Assembly (NCBI RefSeq): GCF_001425575.1
Contig: NZ_LMRD01000009.1
Coordinates: forward strand, 186,001 to 250,000
Reading direction: 5' to 3'
DNA length: 64,000 nt
Origin: Aurantimonas sp. Leaf443
Lineage (GTDB): Bacteria > Pseudomonadota > Alphaproteobacteria > Rhizobiales > Rhizobiaceae
Shown one piece after another: positions 21,886 to 32,009 of the stretch; positions within the stretch are counted from its first letter, which is position 1, and each line of letters opens with the position of its first letter. A program made the position numbers and the translations under genes. The notes under the pieces are model-generated. The model worked only from the letters and a program-made list of their open reading frames with translations. It was not told the origin of the DNA and ran no database searches.

Positions 21886-23136
21886 TCACGCAAAGAACCG
21901 CCTCGCCTTTTCCAGTGATTCCGCCAGGCGGTCCACCTCGGCGAACGTGTTGTACATACCGAACGATGCCCGGCATGTGGAGGTCGCGCCGAACCGCTTC
22001 AAGAGCGGCTGGGCGCAATGGGTGCCGGCACGCACCGCGACGCCCTCGCGATCGATCACCATCGACACGTCATGGGCATGGATCCCCTCCAGGTCGAAGG
22101 AGATGATCGCGCCCTTGCCCGGGGCCTCGCCGTAGATGCGCAGCGCGTTGATCGCCCGCAGGCGCTCGGTGGCATAGGCGAGGAGGCGATGCTCGTGCGC
22201 GGCGATCGCCGGACGGCCGATGCGGTCCATGTAGTCGAGCGAGGCGGCGAGCCCGATCGCCTGGACGATGGGCGGGGTGCCTGCTTCGAACCGGTGCGGC
22301 GGCGCGTTGTAGGTGACGCGCTCCTCGCTCACCTCGACGATCATCTCGCCGCCGCCGTTGAACGGGCGCATGCGCTCCATGATCTCGCGCCGCCCGTAGA
22401 GGACGCCGATGCCCGTCGGCCCGTAGACCTTGTGGCCTGTGAAGACATACCAGTCGCAGCCGATGTCCTGAACGTCCACCGGCAGATGCACCGCGCCCTG
22501 GCTGCCGTCGACGAGGACGGGAATGCCATGGGCATGGGCGAGCGCCGTCACGGCCTTCACATCGACGACCGTGCCGAGCACGTTGGACATATGCGTCGTC
22601 GCGACGAGCCTGGTGCGCGGCGTGATCGCCTTCTCGAAATCCGCCAGCGCGATCGAGCCGTCCTCGGCGACCGGCACGAAGACGAGCTTGGCACCCTTGC
22701 GCTCACGCAGGAAATGCCAGGGCACGATGTTGGAATGATGCTCGGCGAGCGTCAGCACGATCTCGTCGCCCTCGCCGATCTCCTGCATCGCATGGCCGTA
22801 GGCGACGAGGTTGATCGCTTCCGTCGCCGAGCGCGTGAAGACGATCTCTTCCGGGCTTGCCGCGTTCAGGAACCGCGCGACGGTGCCGCGGGCCGCCTCG
22901 AAGGCGTCCGTCGCCTTGTTGGAGAGATAGTGGAGGCCGCGATGGACGTTCGCATACTCCTGCGTATACGAGCGCGTGATCGCGTCCAGCATGGCCTGCG
23001 GCTTCTGGGCCGAAGCGCCGTTGTCGAGATAGACGAGCGGTTTGCCGTAGACCTCGGTCGAGAGAATCGGGAAGTCGCGGCGCACCGCCTCGACGTCGTA
23101 GTCGCCGGCCGTGCCGGTCAGGGCGTCAGCCATCAT
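21886..23136 (-). CDS. sufS: Cysteine desulfurase SufS
   Basis: A 416-aa PLP-dependent type II cysteine desulfurase that supplies persulfide sulfur for SUF cluster building. Visible are LDNGASAQKP, the PLP-phosphate and His region LAEHHSNIVPW, the Schiff-base lysine in FTGHKVYGP, and the catalytic cysteine in RAGTHCAQPLL. Two consecutive ATGs (23134-23136 and 23131-23133) overlap the end of the VOC gene, so translation is probably coupled. No SufE partner gene is in the window. Confidence 0.96.
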   Translation of the reverse strand: MMADALTGTAGDYDVEAVRRDFPILSTEVYGKPLVYLDNGASAQKPQAMLDAITRSYTQEYANVHRGLHYLSNKATDAFEAARGTVARFLNAASPEEIVFTRSATEAINLVAYGHAMQEIGEGDEIVLTLAEHHSNIVPWHFLRERKGAKLVFVPVAEDGSIALADFEKAITPRTRLVATTHMSNVLGTVVDVKAVTALAHAHGIPVLVDGSQGAVHLPVDVQDIGCDWYVFTGHKVYGPTGIGVLYGRREIMERMRPFNGGGEMIVEVSEERVTYNAPPHRFEAGTPPIVQAIGLAASLDYMDRIGRPAIAAHEHRLLAYATERLRAINALRIYGEAPGKGAIISFDLEGIHAHDVSMVIDREGVAVRAGTHCAQPLLKRFGATSTCRASFGMYNTFAEVDRLAESLEKARRFFA

Positions 23137-23506
23137 AGGACATGAACTCCAGGAGCGATCCGTCGGGATCGCGGAAATAGACGCTCGACCCTTCGCCGCG
23201 CGCGCCGTTGCGCTTCACGGGTCCGAGTTCGATCGGCACGCCGCAATCGGCGAGATGGGCGATCGCGCCGGCGATGGGGCCATGCCAGCGGAAGCAGAGG
23301 TCGCTGTTGCCGGGCATCACCGGCACACGGGCCACGGGCGTCGCGGCCTTGCCGGGTCCGTGGCAGTTCAGCTGCTGCTCACCGAAGCGGAGGGCGAACC
23401 CGATTTCGAGCGGCACGAGTTCGGCCTTCACAACGGTCTGGTAGAACGTGCCCGACCGCGCCCAATCCGAGACGTGGATCACGCAATGGTCGAGCGAAAC
23501 GGTCAT
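23126..23506 (-). CDS. VOC family (glyoxalase/bleomycin-resistance-like) protein within the suf operon
   Basis: A 126-aa single VOC domain: LDHCVIHVSDWARSGTFYQ at the start, ELGPVKRNG in the middle, and VYFRDPDGSLLEFMSYDG at the end. The likely metal ligands are the early His and the late Glu. It starts inside the sufD stop (ATGA overlap, 4 bases) and its last 11 bases overlap the sufS start, so it is tightly locked into the operon. The substrate is unknown. I know of no VOC protein as a standard SUF component; thiol or aldehyde detoxification near cysteine metabolism would be a guess. Confidence 0.88.
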   Translation of the reverse strand: MTVSLDHCVIHVSDWARSGTFYQTVVKAELVPLEIGFALRFGEQQLNCHGPGKAATPVARVPVMPGNSDLCFRWHGPIAGAIAHLADCGVPIELGPVKRNGARGEGSSVYFRDPDGSLLEFMSYDG

Positions 23507-24741
23507 CGCGTCCGCACCAGCCAGGCGTCGATGCGCGCCATCAGCGCCTCCTCTACGGCCTCGTCCTCGATCTCCTCGACGACTTCGGCGACGAAGGCCT
23601 TCACCAGAAGCGCATTCGCCTCCGCTTCGGGAATGCCGCGCGACATCAGGTAGAAGACGTGATCGGCATTGATCTCGCCGGCCGTCGCGCCGTGCCCGCA
23701 CTGCACGTCGTCGGCGAAGATCTCGAGCTCGGGCTTGGCCGAGAAGTCGCCCTCGTCCGAGAGAAGCAGCGAATTGCAGGCCATGCGGGCATCGGTCTTC
23801 TGCGCGCCCTTCGACACCTTGATCATGCCCTGGAACACGCCGTGGCCGCCGGTGACGACGTTTCGGAACGTCTCCGTGGCGCTGGTATGGGGCACGCGGT
23901 GGTCGAGCGTCGTCGTCACGTCCACATGCTGGCCGGCGGCGAGGAGATTGACGCCGCGCATGGCGATCGCCGCGCCCTCGCCGACCGTGGCGCTGTGGAC
24001 CTCGTAGCGCACGAGCGCGCCACCGGCATTGAGCACGAAGAGGCGGAAGGTGGCGTCCGCCCCGACCGAGACGTTCAGCTGGCCGAGATGCGTCTCGCCC
24101 GCCCCCTTGCCCTGATCGACGACCCAGAGGACATTCGCCCCGTCGCCGATCGTCAGCGTGGAAACGCCGGACGAAAGCGAGCCCGCGGCGCCCTCGCTGA
24201 GCCGCTCGACGATCGTCGCGGAGGCGCCGGCGCCGATCGTGACGGTGGCCAGGGCATGCGAGCCGCCGTGGCCGGGCGTCGCGCGCAACTCGATCGGGGC
24301 CTCGACCGCGGCCCCGTCCGCGACCGCGACATCCACGGCGCCGGCGCCGAAGGCGGCGTTGACGAGCCGCACCGTGTCGATCGGACGGTCGAGATGGTTG
24401 GGCGAATGGCTCCAGTCCGCCGACGCGCTCGGCGCCGACAGCGTCACGCCCTCGATCGGGTTGAAGCTCGAGGATCCGACCTCGACGACATGCGCGCCGG
24501 TCACGAAGGGCGCCACCAGGGTCGGCTCACCGGCGCTCTCGCCGGTCGCTGCGGGAACGCGGCCGAGGAGCGAGCGCAGGTCCGTGTAGTGCCAGGCCTC
24601 GACGCGCCGCGTCGGCAGGCCGTCGCGCTTCAGGGCCTCCACGGCCTCGGCGCGGCCGGCGGAGAGCGCCGTGCCGGCCTCGGCCCGCTCGATCAGCGCC
24701 GTCTCGGCATTGGTGCGGGTTCGCAAGGGGACGACGGACAT
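23503..24741 (-). CDS. sufD: Fe-S cluster assembly protein SufD
   Basis: A 412-aa SufD, partner of SufB in the SufBC2D scaffold. The N-terminal helical part contains RRVEAWHYTDLRSLL. The central beta-helix repeats lead to the conserved C-terminal region DARMACNSLLLSDEGDF, QCGHGATAGEI and YLMSRGIPEAEA, typical of SufB/SufD. It follows sufC with a one-base gap and overlaps the VOC start by four bases. The scaffold assembles Fe-S clusters in the cytoplasm with SufB and SufC. Confidence 0.95.
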   Translation of the reverse strand: MSVVPLRTRTNAETALIERAEAGTALSAGRAEAVEALKRDGLPTRRVEAWHYTDLRSLLGRVPAATGESAGEPTLVAPFVTGAHVVEVGSSSFNPIEGVTLSAPSASADWSHSPNHLDRPIDTVRLVNAAFGAGAVDVAVADGAAVEAPIELRATPGHGGSHALATVTIGAGASATIVERLSEGAAGSLSSGVSTLTIGDGANVLWVVDQGKGAGETHLGQLNVSVGADATFRLFVLNAGGALVRYEVHSATVGEGAAIAMRGVNLLAAGQHVDVTTTLDHRVPHTSATETFRNVVTGGHGVFQGMIKVSKGAQKTDARMACNSLLLSDEGDFSAKPELEIFADDVQCGHGATAGEINADHVFYLMSRGIPEAEANALLVKAFVAEVVEEIEDEAVEEALMARIDAWLVRTR

Positions 24742-24742
24742 A

Positions 24743-25498
24743 TCAGGCCGCCTCGCCGATGATCTGCGAATAGCCCTCGTTCTCCAGCGTCAGCGCCAGT
24801 TCCTTGCCGCCGGACTTGATGATGCGGCCCTTGTAGAGGACATGCACCGTATCGGGCACGATATGCTCCAGCAGGCGCTGGTAATGGGTGATGACGAGGA
24901 AGGACCGGTCGGCCGAGCGCAGCGCGTTGACGCCGTCCGAGACGATCTTCAGGGCGTCGATATCGAGGCCGGAATCGGTTTCGTCCATCACGCAGAGCTT
25001 GGGCTCCAGAAGGGCCATCTGCAGGATTTCGGCGCGCTTCTTCTCGCCGCCGGAAAAGCCGACATTGAGCGGGCGCTTGAGCATCTCGGGGGCGATCTTC
25101 AGGTCGGCCGCCGCCGCCTTCACCCGGCGCATGAAGTCCGGCGTCGTCAGCTCGCCGTCGCCCCGCGCCTTGCGCTGGGCGTTGAGCGCGGTCTTCAGGA
25201 AGGTCATCGTCGCGACGCCCGGAATTTCCAGCGGATACTGGAAGGCCAGGAACACGCCGAGCGCCGCGCGCTCCGCCGCGTCCATCTCCAGGATCGACTC
25301 GCCGTTATAGAGGATCTCGCCCTCGGTCACCTCGTAGTCCTCGCGGCCGGCGAGGATATAGGAGAGGGTGGACTTGCCCGAGCCGTTCGGCCCCATGATC
25401 GCGGCGACTTCGCCCGCCTTCACGGTCAGGTCGAGGCCGCGCAGGATCTCGGTGTCGGTGTCCGCCACCTTGGCGTGAAGGTTCTTGATTTCCAGCAC
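24743..25498 (-). CDS. sufC: Fe-S cluster assembly ATPase SufC
   Basis: A 251-aa ABC-type ATPase that drives conformational change of SufBD. Walker A is MGPNGSGKST, the signature is FSGGEKKRAE, and Walker B is KLCVMDETDSGLDID. The GTG at 25496-25498 is chosen: GGAAG lies six bases upstream and the family starts at (M/V)LEIKNLHAK. A longer frame from an ATG about 63 bases upstream is possible but adds unconserved residues. A gap of about 160 bases separates it from sufB. Confidence 0.95.
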   Translation of the reverse strand: MLEIKNLHAKVADTDTEILRGLDLTVKAGEVAAIMGPNGSGKSTLSYILAGREDYEVTEGEILYNGESILEMDAAERAALGVFLAFQYPLEIPGVATMTFLKTALNAQRKARGDGELTTPDFMRRVKAAAADLKIAPEMLKRPLNVGFSGGEKKRAEILQMALLEPKLCVMDETDSGLDIDALKIVSDGVNALRSADRSFLVITHYQRLLEHIVPDTVHVLYKGRIIKSGGKELALTLENEGYSQIIGEAA

Positions 25499-25656
25499 TT
25501 TGAGCTTCCAGACTTTCGAGACGGATGGCGCGGCCGAGCGACCGGCGAAATGGGACATTTGATCTTGGCGCAGGACGGCCGACATGCCGCCCTTCCGCCC
25601 GGAGGTCGTCTGTCGAGGGACGGTCTTGCCGCCCCTCGACGCAAACGATGGCGGGC

Positions 25657-27180
<1,524 letters not shown>

Positions 27181-27313
27181 GACCTTCTCCATACTCGCCG
27201 GGGTCAAGGCCCGGTGGTCGGGATTATCCGGGGAAACTATCGTTTCCCGTCGGACTCATAAATAGTGACCTGCGCCCGAAATGACAGGCGCGCTGCGGCA
27301 TTGCGCGCCGTGT

Positions 27314-28501
27314 TCAGGCGGCGCGATCCTTCTTCTCCCGGCCGCCCGCGCGGGCGGCGAGGGCCAGATAGGCCTCGGCAAAGTCGTCGATCTCGGCTTG
27401 GCCGGTTTCGTAGCCGAAACTCACGCGGATTGCACCCTCGTGCGCATCGAACGGCGCCCCGCCCTCGGCCATGGCGGCGAGAACCGCGCTGCGCCCGACC
27501 TTGCCGGATGTGCAGGCCGAGCCGGAGGAGACGGCGAAGCCGGCGAGATCGAGCGCCATCTGCGCCGTCTCGCCCTTCACGCCCGGGCAGACGAGGCAGG
27601 ACGTGTTCACCAGCCTCGAAGCTCCGGCGCCCGCCACGCGGATTCGCGGATCGCCTTCGACAAGCCGCGCCTCGAGCCGGTCCCGAAGATCGGCCAGCCG
27701 CTCGAAGTCGCCCTCCGTGCGCGTCGCGGCCAAGGCGGCGGCGGCGCCGAAGCTTGCGGCCAGTGCCAGCGCCGGCGTGCCCGCGCGGAGCCCCCGCTCC
27801 TGCCCGCCGCCGCGAAGCAGCGGCATGGGCCGCGTCTCGGCCCGCGCGATCACCGCGGCGCCGATGCCCTTGGCCGCGCCGATCTTGTGCCCGGACAGGA
27901 TCAGGGCCGCCGCCCCGAGCCGGCCGGCATCGATCGGCATCCGGCCGGCCGCCTGAACGATGTCGAGCACCAGCGTCACCGGCGCGCCGGCGATCGCCGC
28001 GTGGATCGCATCCAGCGGCTGAACGACGCCGGTCTCGGAATTGGCGAGGCACAGGGCGAGGAGGCTCGGCTCGGGCGCCTGCGCGACGAAGGCGCGCAGG
28101 GCGTCGATTTCGATCAGACCGTCAGCGTCGACGGGAAGGCGCGTCACGCGGTCCGGCGGAAAGCTGCCGCCGTCGCGAAGGCAGGAATGATCCGTCGCCA
28201 GAACGGCAAGGCGGAAAAACCGCGTCGCCCGGCCGCCGACCAGCCAGTCCGGGCCGAGCAGCATCGCGGCCGATTCGGTGGCGCCGCTCGCGAAGACGAC
28301 GCTTTCCGGCACCGCGCCGACGAGACCAGCCACGTCGCGGCGGGCGGCATCGAGGCAGGCGCGGGCCCTGCGGCCCTCCTGATGGACGGAGGACGGATTG
28401 CCGGTCAGAGAGAGCGCCGCGCACAGAGCCTCGCGTGCGCCGTCGAGCAGCGGCGCGGAGGCGTTGTGGTCCAGATAGGAACGGTTGCGGCCGGTCGGCA
28501 T
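27314..28501 (-). CDS. Cysteine desulfurase family protein (IscS/NifS-like)
   Basis: A 395-aa PLP enzyme of the type I cysteine desulfurase branch and the first gene of the suf cluster. Motifs are YLDHNASAPL, the lysine in LSGHKIGAAKG, RAGTPALALAASFGAA, and the mobile cysteine in SSGSACTSGKV. Compared with SufS, which is also in the cluster, it has the type I cysteine loop. Having an IscS-like gene ahead of sufB together with sufS later is typical of Rhizobiales. It may serve a different sulfur acceptor. An Irr-type box lies 95 bases upstream. Confidence 0.9.
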   Translation of the reverse strand: MPTGRNRSYLDHNASAPLLDGAREALCAALSLTGNPSSVHQEGRRARACLDAARRDVAGLVGAVPESVVFASGATESAAMLLGPDWLVGGRATRFFRLAVLATDHSCLRDGGSFPPDRVTRLPVDADGLIEIDALRAFVAQAPEPSLLALCLANSETGVVQPLDAIHAAIAGAPVTLVLDIVQAAGRMPIDAGRLGAAALILSGHKIGAAKGIGAAVIARAETRPMPLLRGGGQERGLRAGTPALALAASFGAAAALAATRTEGDFERLADLRDRLEARLVEGDPRIRVAGAGASRLVNTSCLVCPGVKGETAQMALDLAGFAVSSGSACTSGKVGRSAVLAAMAEGGAPFDAHEGAIRVSFGYETGQAEIDDFAEAYLALAARAGGREKKDRAA

Positions 28502-28595
28502 GGGCTCCCGCGAAGGTCTCGAATTGCGCGCGGCGCGCAAAAACCTTGAATTTCCGCGTCCGTGCGGACTACAAACGCGCACCACGCGCTCATAC

Positions 28596-28612
28596 TTTTG
28601 AATGGTTCTAAA
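28596..28612. promoter_or_regulatory. Irr-type iron-control box upstream of the suf cluster
   Basis: TTTTGAA-TGG-TTCTAAA matches the alphaproteobacterial Irr/ICE palindrome (TTTAGAA-N3-TTCTAAA as I recall it) in 13 of 14 half-site positions. It is between the divergent suf cluster (start 28501) and the hydrolase gene (ATG 28685). Irr control of suf genes is known in Rhizobiales. Which gene it regulates here is inferred. Confidence 0.55.
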
Positions 28613-28684
28613 CTAGAGCCTATGGCGGAGCCGCCTCGCCGTCAACCGGCGGGCCGGACGCGAGCGCCAGAGGAAGAGATATCC

Positions 28685-29359
28685 ATGCCCGAAGTCATCT
28701 TCAACGGTCCCGCCGGTCGCCTCGAAGGCCGATACCAGGCCGCCAAGGGCAAGAACGCGCCGATCGCCATCGTGCTGCATCCTCATCCGCGCTTTGGCGG
28801 CACGATGAACAACCAGATCGTGTACCAGCTCTTCTACATGTTCGTGGAGCGCGGCTTCACGACCCTGCGCTTCAATTTTCGCGGCATCGGCCGCAGCCAG
28901 GGCGAGTTCGACCACGGCTCGGGCGAACTCTCGGACGCGGCGGCCGCGCTCGACTGGGTCCAGTCGATCCATCCCGATTCCAAGCAGTGCTGGGTGGCCG
29001 GCTATTCCTTCGGTTCGTGGATCGGCATGCAGCTCCTGATGCGCCGCCCGGAGATCGAGGGCTTCATCTCGGTCGCCCCGCAGCCCAATTCCTACGACTT
29101 CTCCTTCCTCGCCCCCTGCCCCTCCTCGGGCCTCATCATCCATGGCGACAAGGACCGTGTGGCCCCGCCGAAGGACGTGCAGACGCTCGTGGAGAAGCTG
29201 AAGACGCAGAAGGGCATCCTCATCACGCAGAAGATCATGGAAGGCGCCAACCACTTCTTCAGCGAACACACGGAAGAGCTGATCGGCGAATGCAGCGACT
29301 ATCTCGACCGGCGCCTCGCCGGCGAGCTCTCCGACCCTCGCCCCAAGCGCCTGCGCTGA
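28685..29359 (+). CDS. Alpha/beta hydrolase (COG2945-like)
   Basis: A 224-aa soluble hydrolase. The conserved HPHPRFGGTMNN near residue 34 and FNFRGIGRSQGEFDHG mark the COG2945 group. The nucleophile serine is in GYSFGSW, the acid in HGDKDRVAPP and the histidine in GANHFF. The ATG at 28685 follows GAGGAAGAG. It is divergent from the suf cluster and close to the iron box. The natural substrate of this family is not known; a link to Fe-S metabolism is only by position. Confidence 0.9.
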   Translation: MPEVIFNGPAGRLEGRYQAAKGKNAPIAIVLHPHPRFGGTMNNQIVYQLFYMFVERGFTTLRFNFRGIGRSQGEFDHGSGELSDAAAALDWVQSIHPDSKQCWVAGYSFGSWIGMQLLMRRPEIEGFISVAPQPNSYDFSFLAPCPSSGLIIHGDKDRVAPPKDVQTLVEKLKTQKGILITQKIMEGANHFFSEHTEELIGECSDYLDRRLAGELSDPRPKRLR

Positions 29360-29375
29360 GCGATCCTCTGCCGGT

Positions 29376-30548
29376 TCAGCCGGCGGCGACTGCCTTCGGC
29401 GGTCCGGGACGCGAGGCGACGCCGCCGGTGACCGCCGTCCGGCAGCCGGTGGTGGTCGGGTAGGTCAGGGGCAGCCCGGCCAGCGAGCGCTTGGCGAGGA
29501 AGGCCCAGGCCTCGGCCTCCATCGCATCGCCGTCGAACCCCGCCTCCTCCGCCGTCACGACGCGCGCGCCGCGCCGTGCGGCACCGGCCTTCAGGTCCGC
29601 CAGGATCGCCGGGTGCCGGCGCCCTCCGCCGCAGGCGATCCAGAGCTTCGGCGCCGACGGAAAATGCTCGGCGGACTTCAGGATCGCCTCGGCGCTGACG
29701 AAACACAGGGTCCGCGCCACGTCCTCCACCGATCCCGCCGAGGCGTCCGGCATCGGAAAATCGAACCGGTCGAGCGATTTCGGGGCGGCGCGCGCGAAGA
29801 ACTCCGACGAGAGATAGCGCCCGGCAAGGTCCTCGATCACGCCGCCTTCGCTGGCGATATGGCCGTTCTGGTCGAAGGGAATGCCGATCTCGGTCTGCAC
29901 CCAGCGATCGATGAGCGCGTTGCCGGGACCGCTGTCGAAGGCCACGGGATCGAGGCTCTCGCCCAGCCAGGTCACGTTCGAGATGCCGCCGATATTGACG
30001 AAGACGACCGGCCGCGCGGCAAGGTCCGGCGCGAGGGCCGAGACGAGCGCCTGATGATAGGCCGGCACCAGCGGGGCGCCCTGCCCGCCGGCCATCATAT
30101 CGGCCGCGCGCATGTCGTGGACGACGGAGAGGCCGAGCGCATCGGCGAGACGTTGCCCGTCGCCGATCTGCACGGTCAGGGCCCGGTCCGGGCGGTGCAG
30201 CACCGTCTGGCCGTGGAAGCCGACGACGTCGATCTCCTCCCTCGCAAGGCCGGTATCGCCCAGGAACGTCTCCACCGCCGACGCGTGCCGGTCCGTCAGC
30301 GCGACCTCGAGAGCCTCTAGATCGCCGATCCGCGCTTCGCGCCGCGTCAGCGCCTTGGCCGTCTCGAGGCCGGCGGCAAGGCGCCGCTGGAAGGCCGCGT
30401 CGTAGGCGTAGACCCGCGCGGGCCCGCGCTCGAACACGGTCACGCCATCCGTGCGGATGGCCGCGACGTCGATCCCGTCGAGCGAGGTGCCGCTCATCAG
30501 GCCGATCGACCAGCGCGTCTCTTCGGCGCCCTCGTGTTTCACTGGCAT
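29376..30548 (-). CDS. anmK: Anhydro-N-acetylmuramic acid kinase
   Basis: A 390-aa kinase that phosphorylates and opens 1,6-anhydro-MurNAc during cell-wall recycling. The N-terminal SIGLMSGTSLDGIDVAAI is diagnostic; VGFHGQTVLHRP, FVNIGGISNVTWL and DSGPGNALIDRW follow, all standard AnmK motifs. It ends convergently 16 bases from the hydrolase gene and is divergent from tyrS, with a 120-base shared upstream region. Length fits the family. Confidence 0.95.
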   Translation of the reverse strand: MPVKHEGAEETRWSIGLMSGTSLDGIDVAAIRTDGVTVFERGPARVYAYDAAFQRRLAAGLETAKALTRREARIGDLEALEVALTDRHASAVETFLGDTGLAREEIDVVGFHGQTVLHRPDRALTVQIGDGQRLADALGLSVVHDMRAADMMAGGQGAPLVPAYHQALVSALAPDLAARPVVFVNIGGISNVTWLGESLDPVAFDSGPGNALIDRWVQTEIGIPFDQNGHIASEGGVIEDLAGRYLSSEFFARAAPKSLDRFDFPMPDASAGSVEDVARTLCFVSAEAILKSAEHFPSAPKLWIACGGGRRHPAILADLKAGAARRGARVVTAEEAGFDGDAMEAEAWAFLAKRSLAGLPLTYPTTTGCRTAVTGGVASRPGPPKAVAAG

Positions 30549-30668
30549 TCACCGCCCGTTTTGCTATGAGCCGCAGCAAGATCCCCGGCCAGGCCGCAGC
30601 GCGGCGGGCGCGGGGAAGAGGCCGGCGCCGGTCCATGCGACCGTCCGGTTCCAATGGGGCCCTGATCC

Positions 30669-31922
30669 ATGACGCAGTACAAGTCCGATTTCCTCCGCAT
30701 TCTGTCGGAGCGTGGCTTCATCCACCAGATATCCGACGAGAGCGGGCTCGACGACCTGTTCCGCACGCAGACCGTGACGGGCTATATCGGCTACGATCCC
30801 ACGGCCGCCAGCCTGCATGTCGGCCATCTCACGCAGACCATGATGCTGCACTGGATGCAGGAGACGGGCCATCGCCCCATCGCGCTGATGGGCGGCGGCA
30901 CGGGCATGATCGGCGATCCCTCCTTCAAGGACGAGGCGCGCAAGCTCCTGACCAACGAGGGCATCCAGGAAAATCTCGCCGGCCTGCGCCGCTCCTTCGC
31001 CCGCTACCTGCGCTTCGGCGACGGCCCGAAGGACGCGATCATGGCCGACAATGCCGACTGGCTGCTGGACCTGAACTACGTCGCCTTCCTGCGCGACGTC
31101 GGCCGGCATTTCTCGGTCAACCGCATGCTCTCCTTCGACAGCGTGAAGCTGCGGCTCGACCGCGAGCAGTCGCTCTCCTTCCTCGAATTCAACTACATGA
31201 TCCTGCAGGCCTACGACTTCGTGGAGCTGAACAAGCGCTACGACTGCCGCCTGCAGCTCGGCGGCTCCGATCAGTGGGGCAACATCATCAACGGCATCGA
31301 TCTCGGCCACCGCATGGGCACGCCGCAGCTCTTCGCCCTGACCTCGCCGCTGTTGACCACCGCCTCCGGCGCCAAGATGGGCAAGAGCGCCAACGGCGCC
31401 GTCTGGCTGAACCCGGACATGCTGAGCCCCTACGAATTCTGGCAATATTGGCGCAACACCGAGGATGCCGATGTCGGCCGCTTCCTGAAGCTCTTCACCA
31501 CGCTGCCGATGGACGAGATCGCGCGCCTCGAAGCCCTCGGCGGCGCCGAGATCAACGAGGCGAAGAAGCAGCTCGCGAGCGCGGTGACGGCCAAGCTCCA
31601 CGGCGAGGCCGCCGCGCTCGAAGCGGCCGAGACGGCGCGCAAGACCTTCGAGGAGGGTGCGCTGGCCGAGACGCTGCCGACCGTCGAACTGCCCGCCTCC
31701 GAGTTTTCCGCCGGTCTCGGTCTCCTCTCGGCGCTCGTGGCGGCCGGCCTTGCCGGTTCGAACGGCGAAGCGCGCCGTCACGTGAAGGGCGGCGCGGTGC
31801 GACTCAACGACGAGCAGATCGAGGACGAGCGGCGCATGATCGGCGAGAGCGATCTGTCGAGCGGTGTCGCCAAGCTCTCGGTCGGGCGCAAGAAGCACGT
31901 GCTCCTGCGCCCGGTCGGTTAG
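30669..31922 (+). CDS. tyrS: Tyrosyl-tRNA synthetase
   Basis: A 417-aa class I aminoacyl-tRNA synthetase that charges tRNA-Tyr. The HIGH-like motif is SLHVGH (His50-His53), the tyrosine pocket shows [14 protein letters not shown] and [11 protein letters not shown], and the KMSKS-like loop is AKMGKS. A C-terminal S4 domain (from about residue 350) binds the tRNA. It ends with a perfect terminator shared with clpA. Confidence 0.97.
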   Translation: MTQYKSDFLRILSERGFIHQISDESGLDDLFRTQTVTGYIGYDPTAASLHVGHLTQTMMLHWMQETGHRPIALMGGGTGMIGDPSFKDEARKLLTNEGIQENLAGLRRSFARYLRFGDGPKDAIMADNADWLLDLNYVAFLRDVGRHFSVNRMLSFDSVKLRLDREQSLSFLEFNYMILQAYDFVELNKRYDCRLQLGGSDQWGNIINGIDLGHRMGTPQLFALTSPLLTTASGAKMGKSANGAVWLNPDMLSPYEFWQYWRNTEDADVGRFLKLFTTLPMDEIARLEALGGAEINEAKKQLASAVTAKLHGEAAALEAAETARKTFEEGALAETLPTVELPASEFSAGLGLLSALVAAGLAGSNGEARRHVKGGAVRLNDEQIEDERRMIGESDLSSGVAKLSVGRKKHVLLRPVG

Positions 31923-31947
31923 GACGCTTCAACCGCTCCTTCCATGC

Positions 31948-31982
31948 AAAAGGCCGGCCGCGTCACCCGCGGCCGGCCTTTT
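31948..31982. terminator. Bidirectional terminator between tyrS and clpA
   Basis: A perfect 15-bp stem, 31948-31962 with 31968-31982, loop TCACC. It has A's on one side and T's on the other, so it can end both the tyrS and clpA transcripts. Confidence 0.93.
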
Positions 31983-32009
31983 CTGTATCGCGTCAGGCCA
32001 GCGCCCGCC

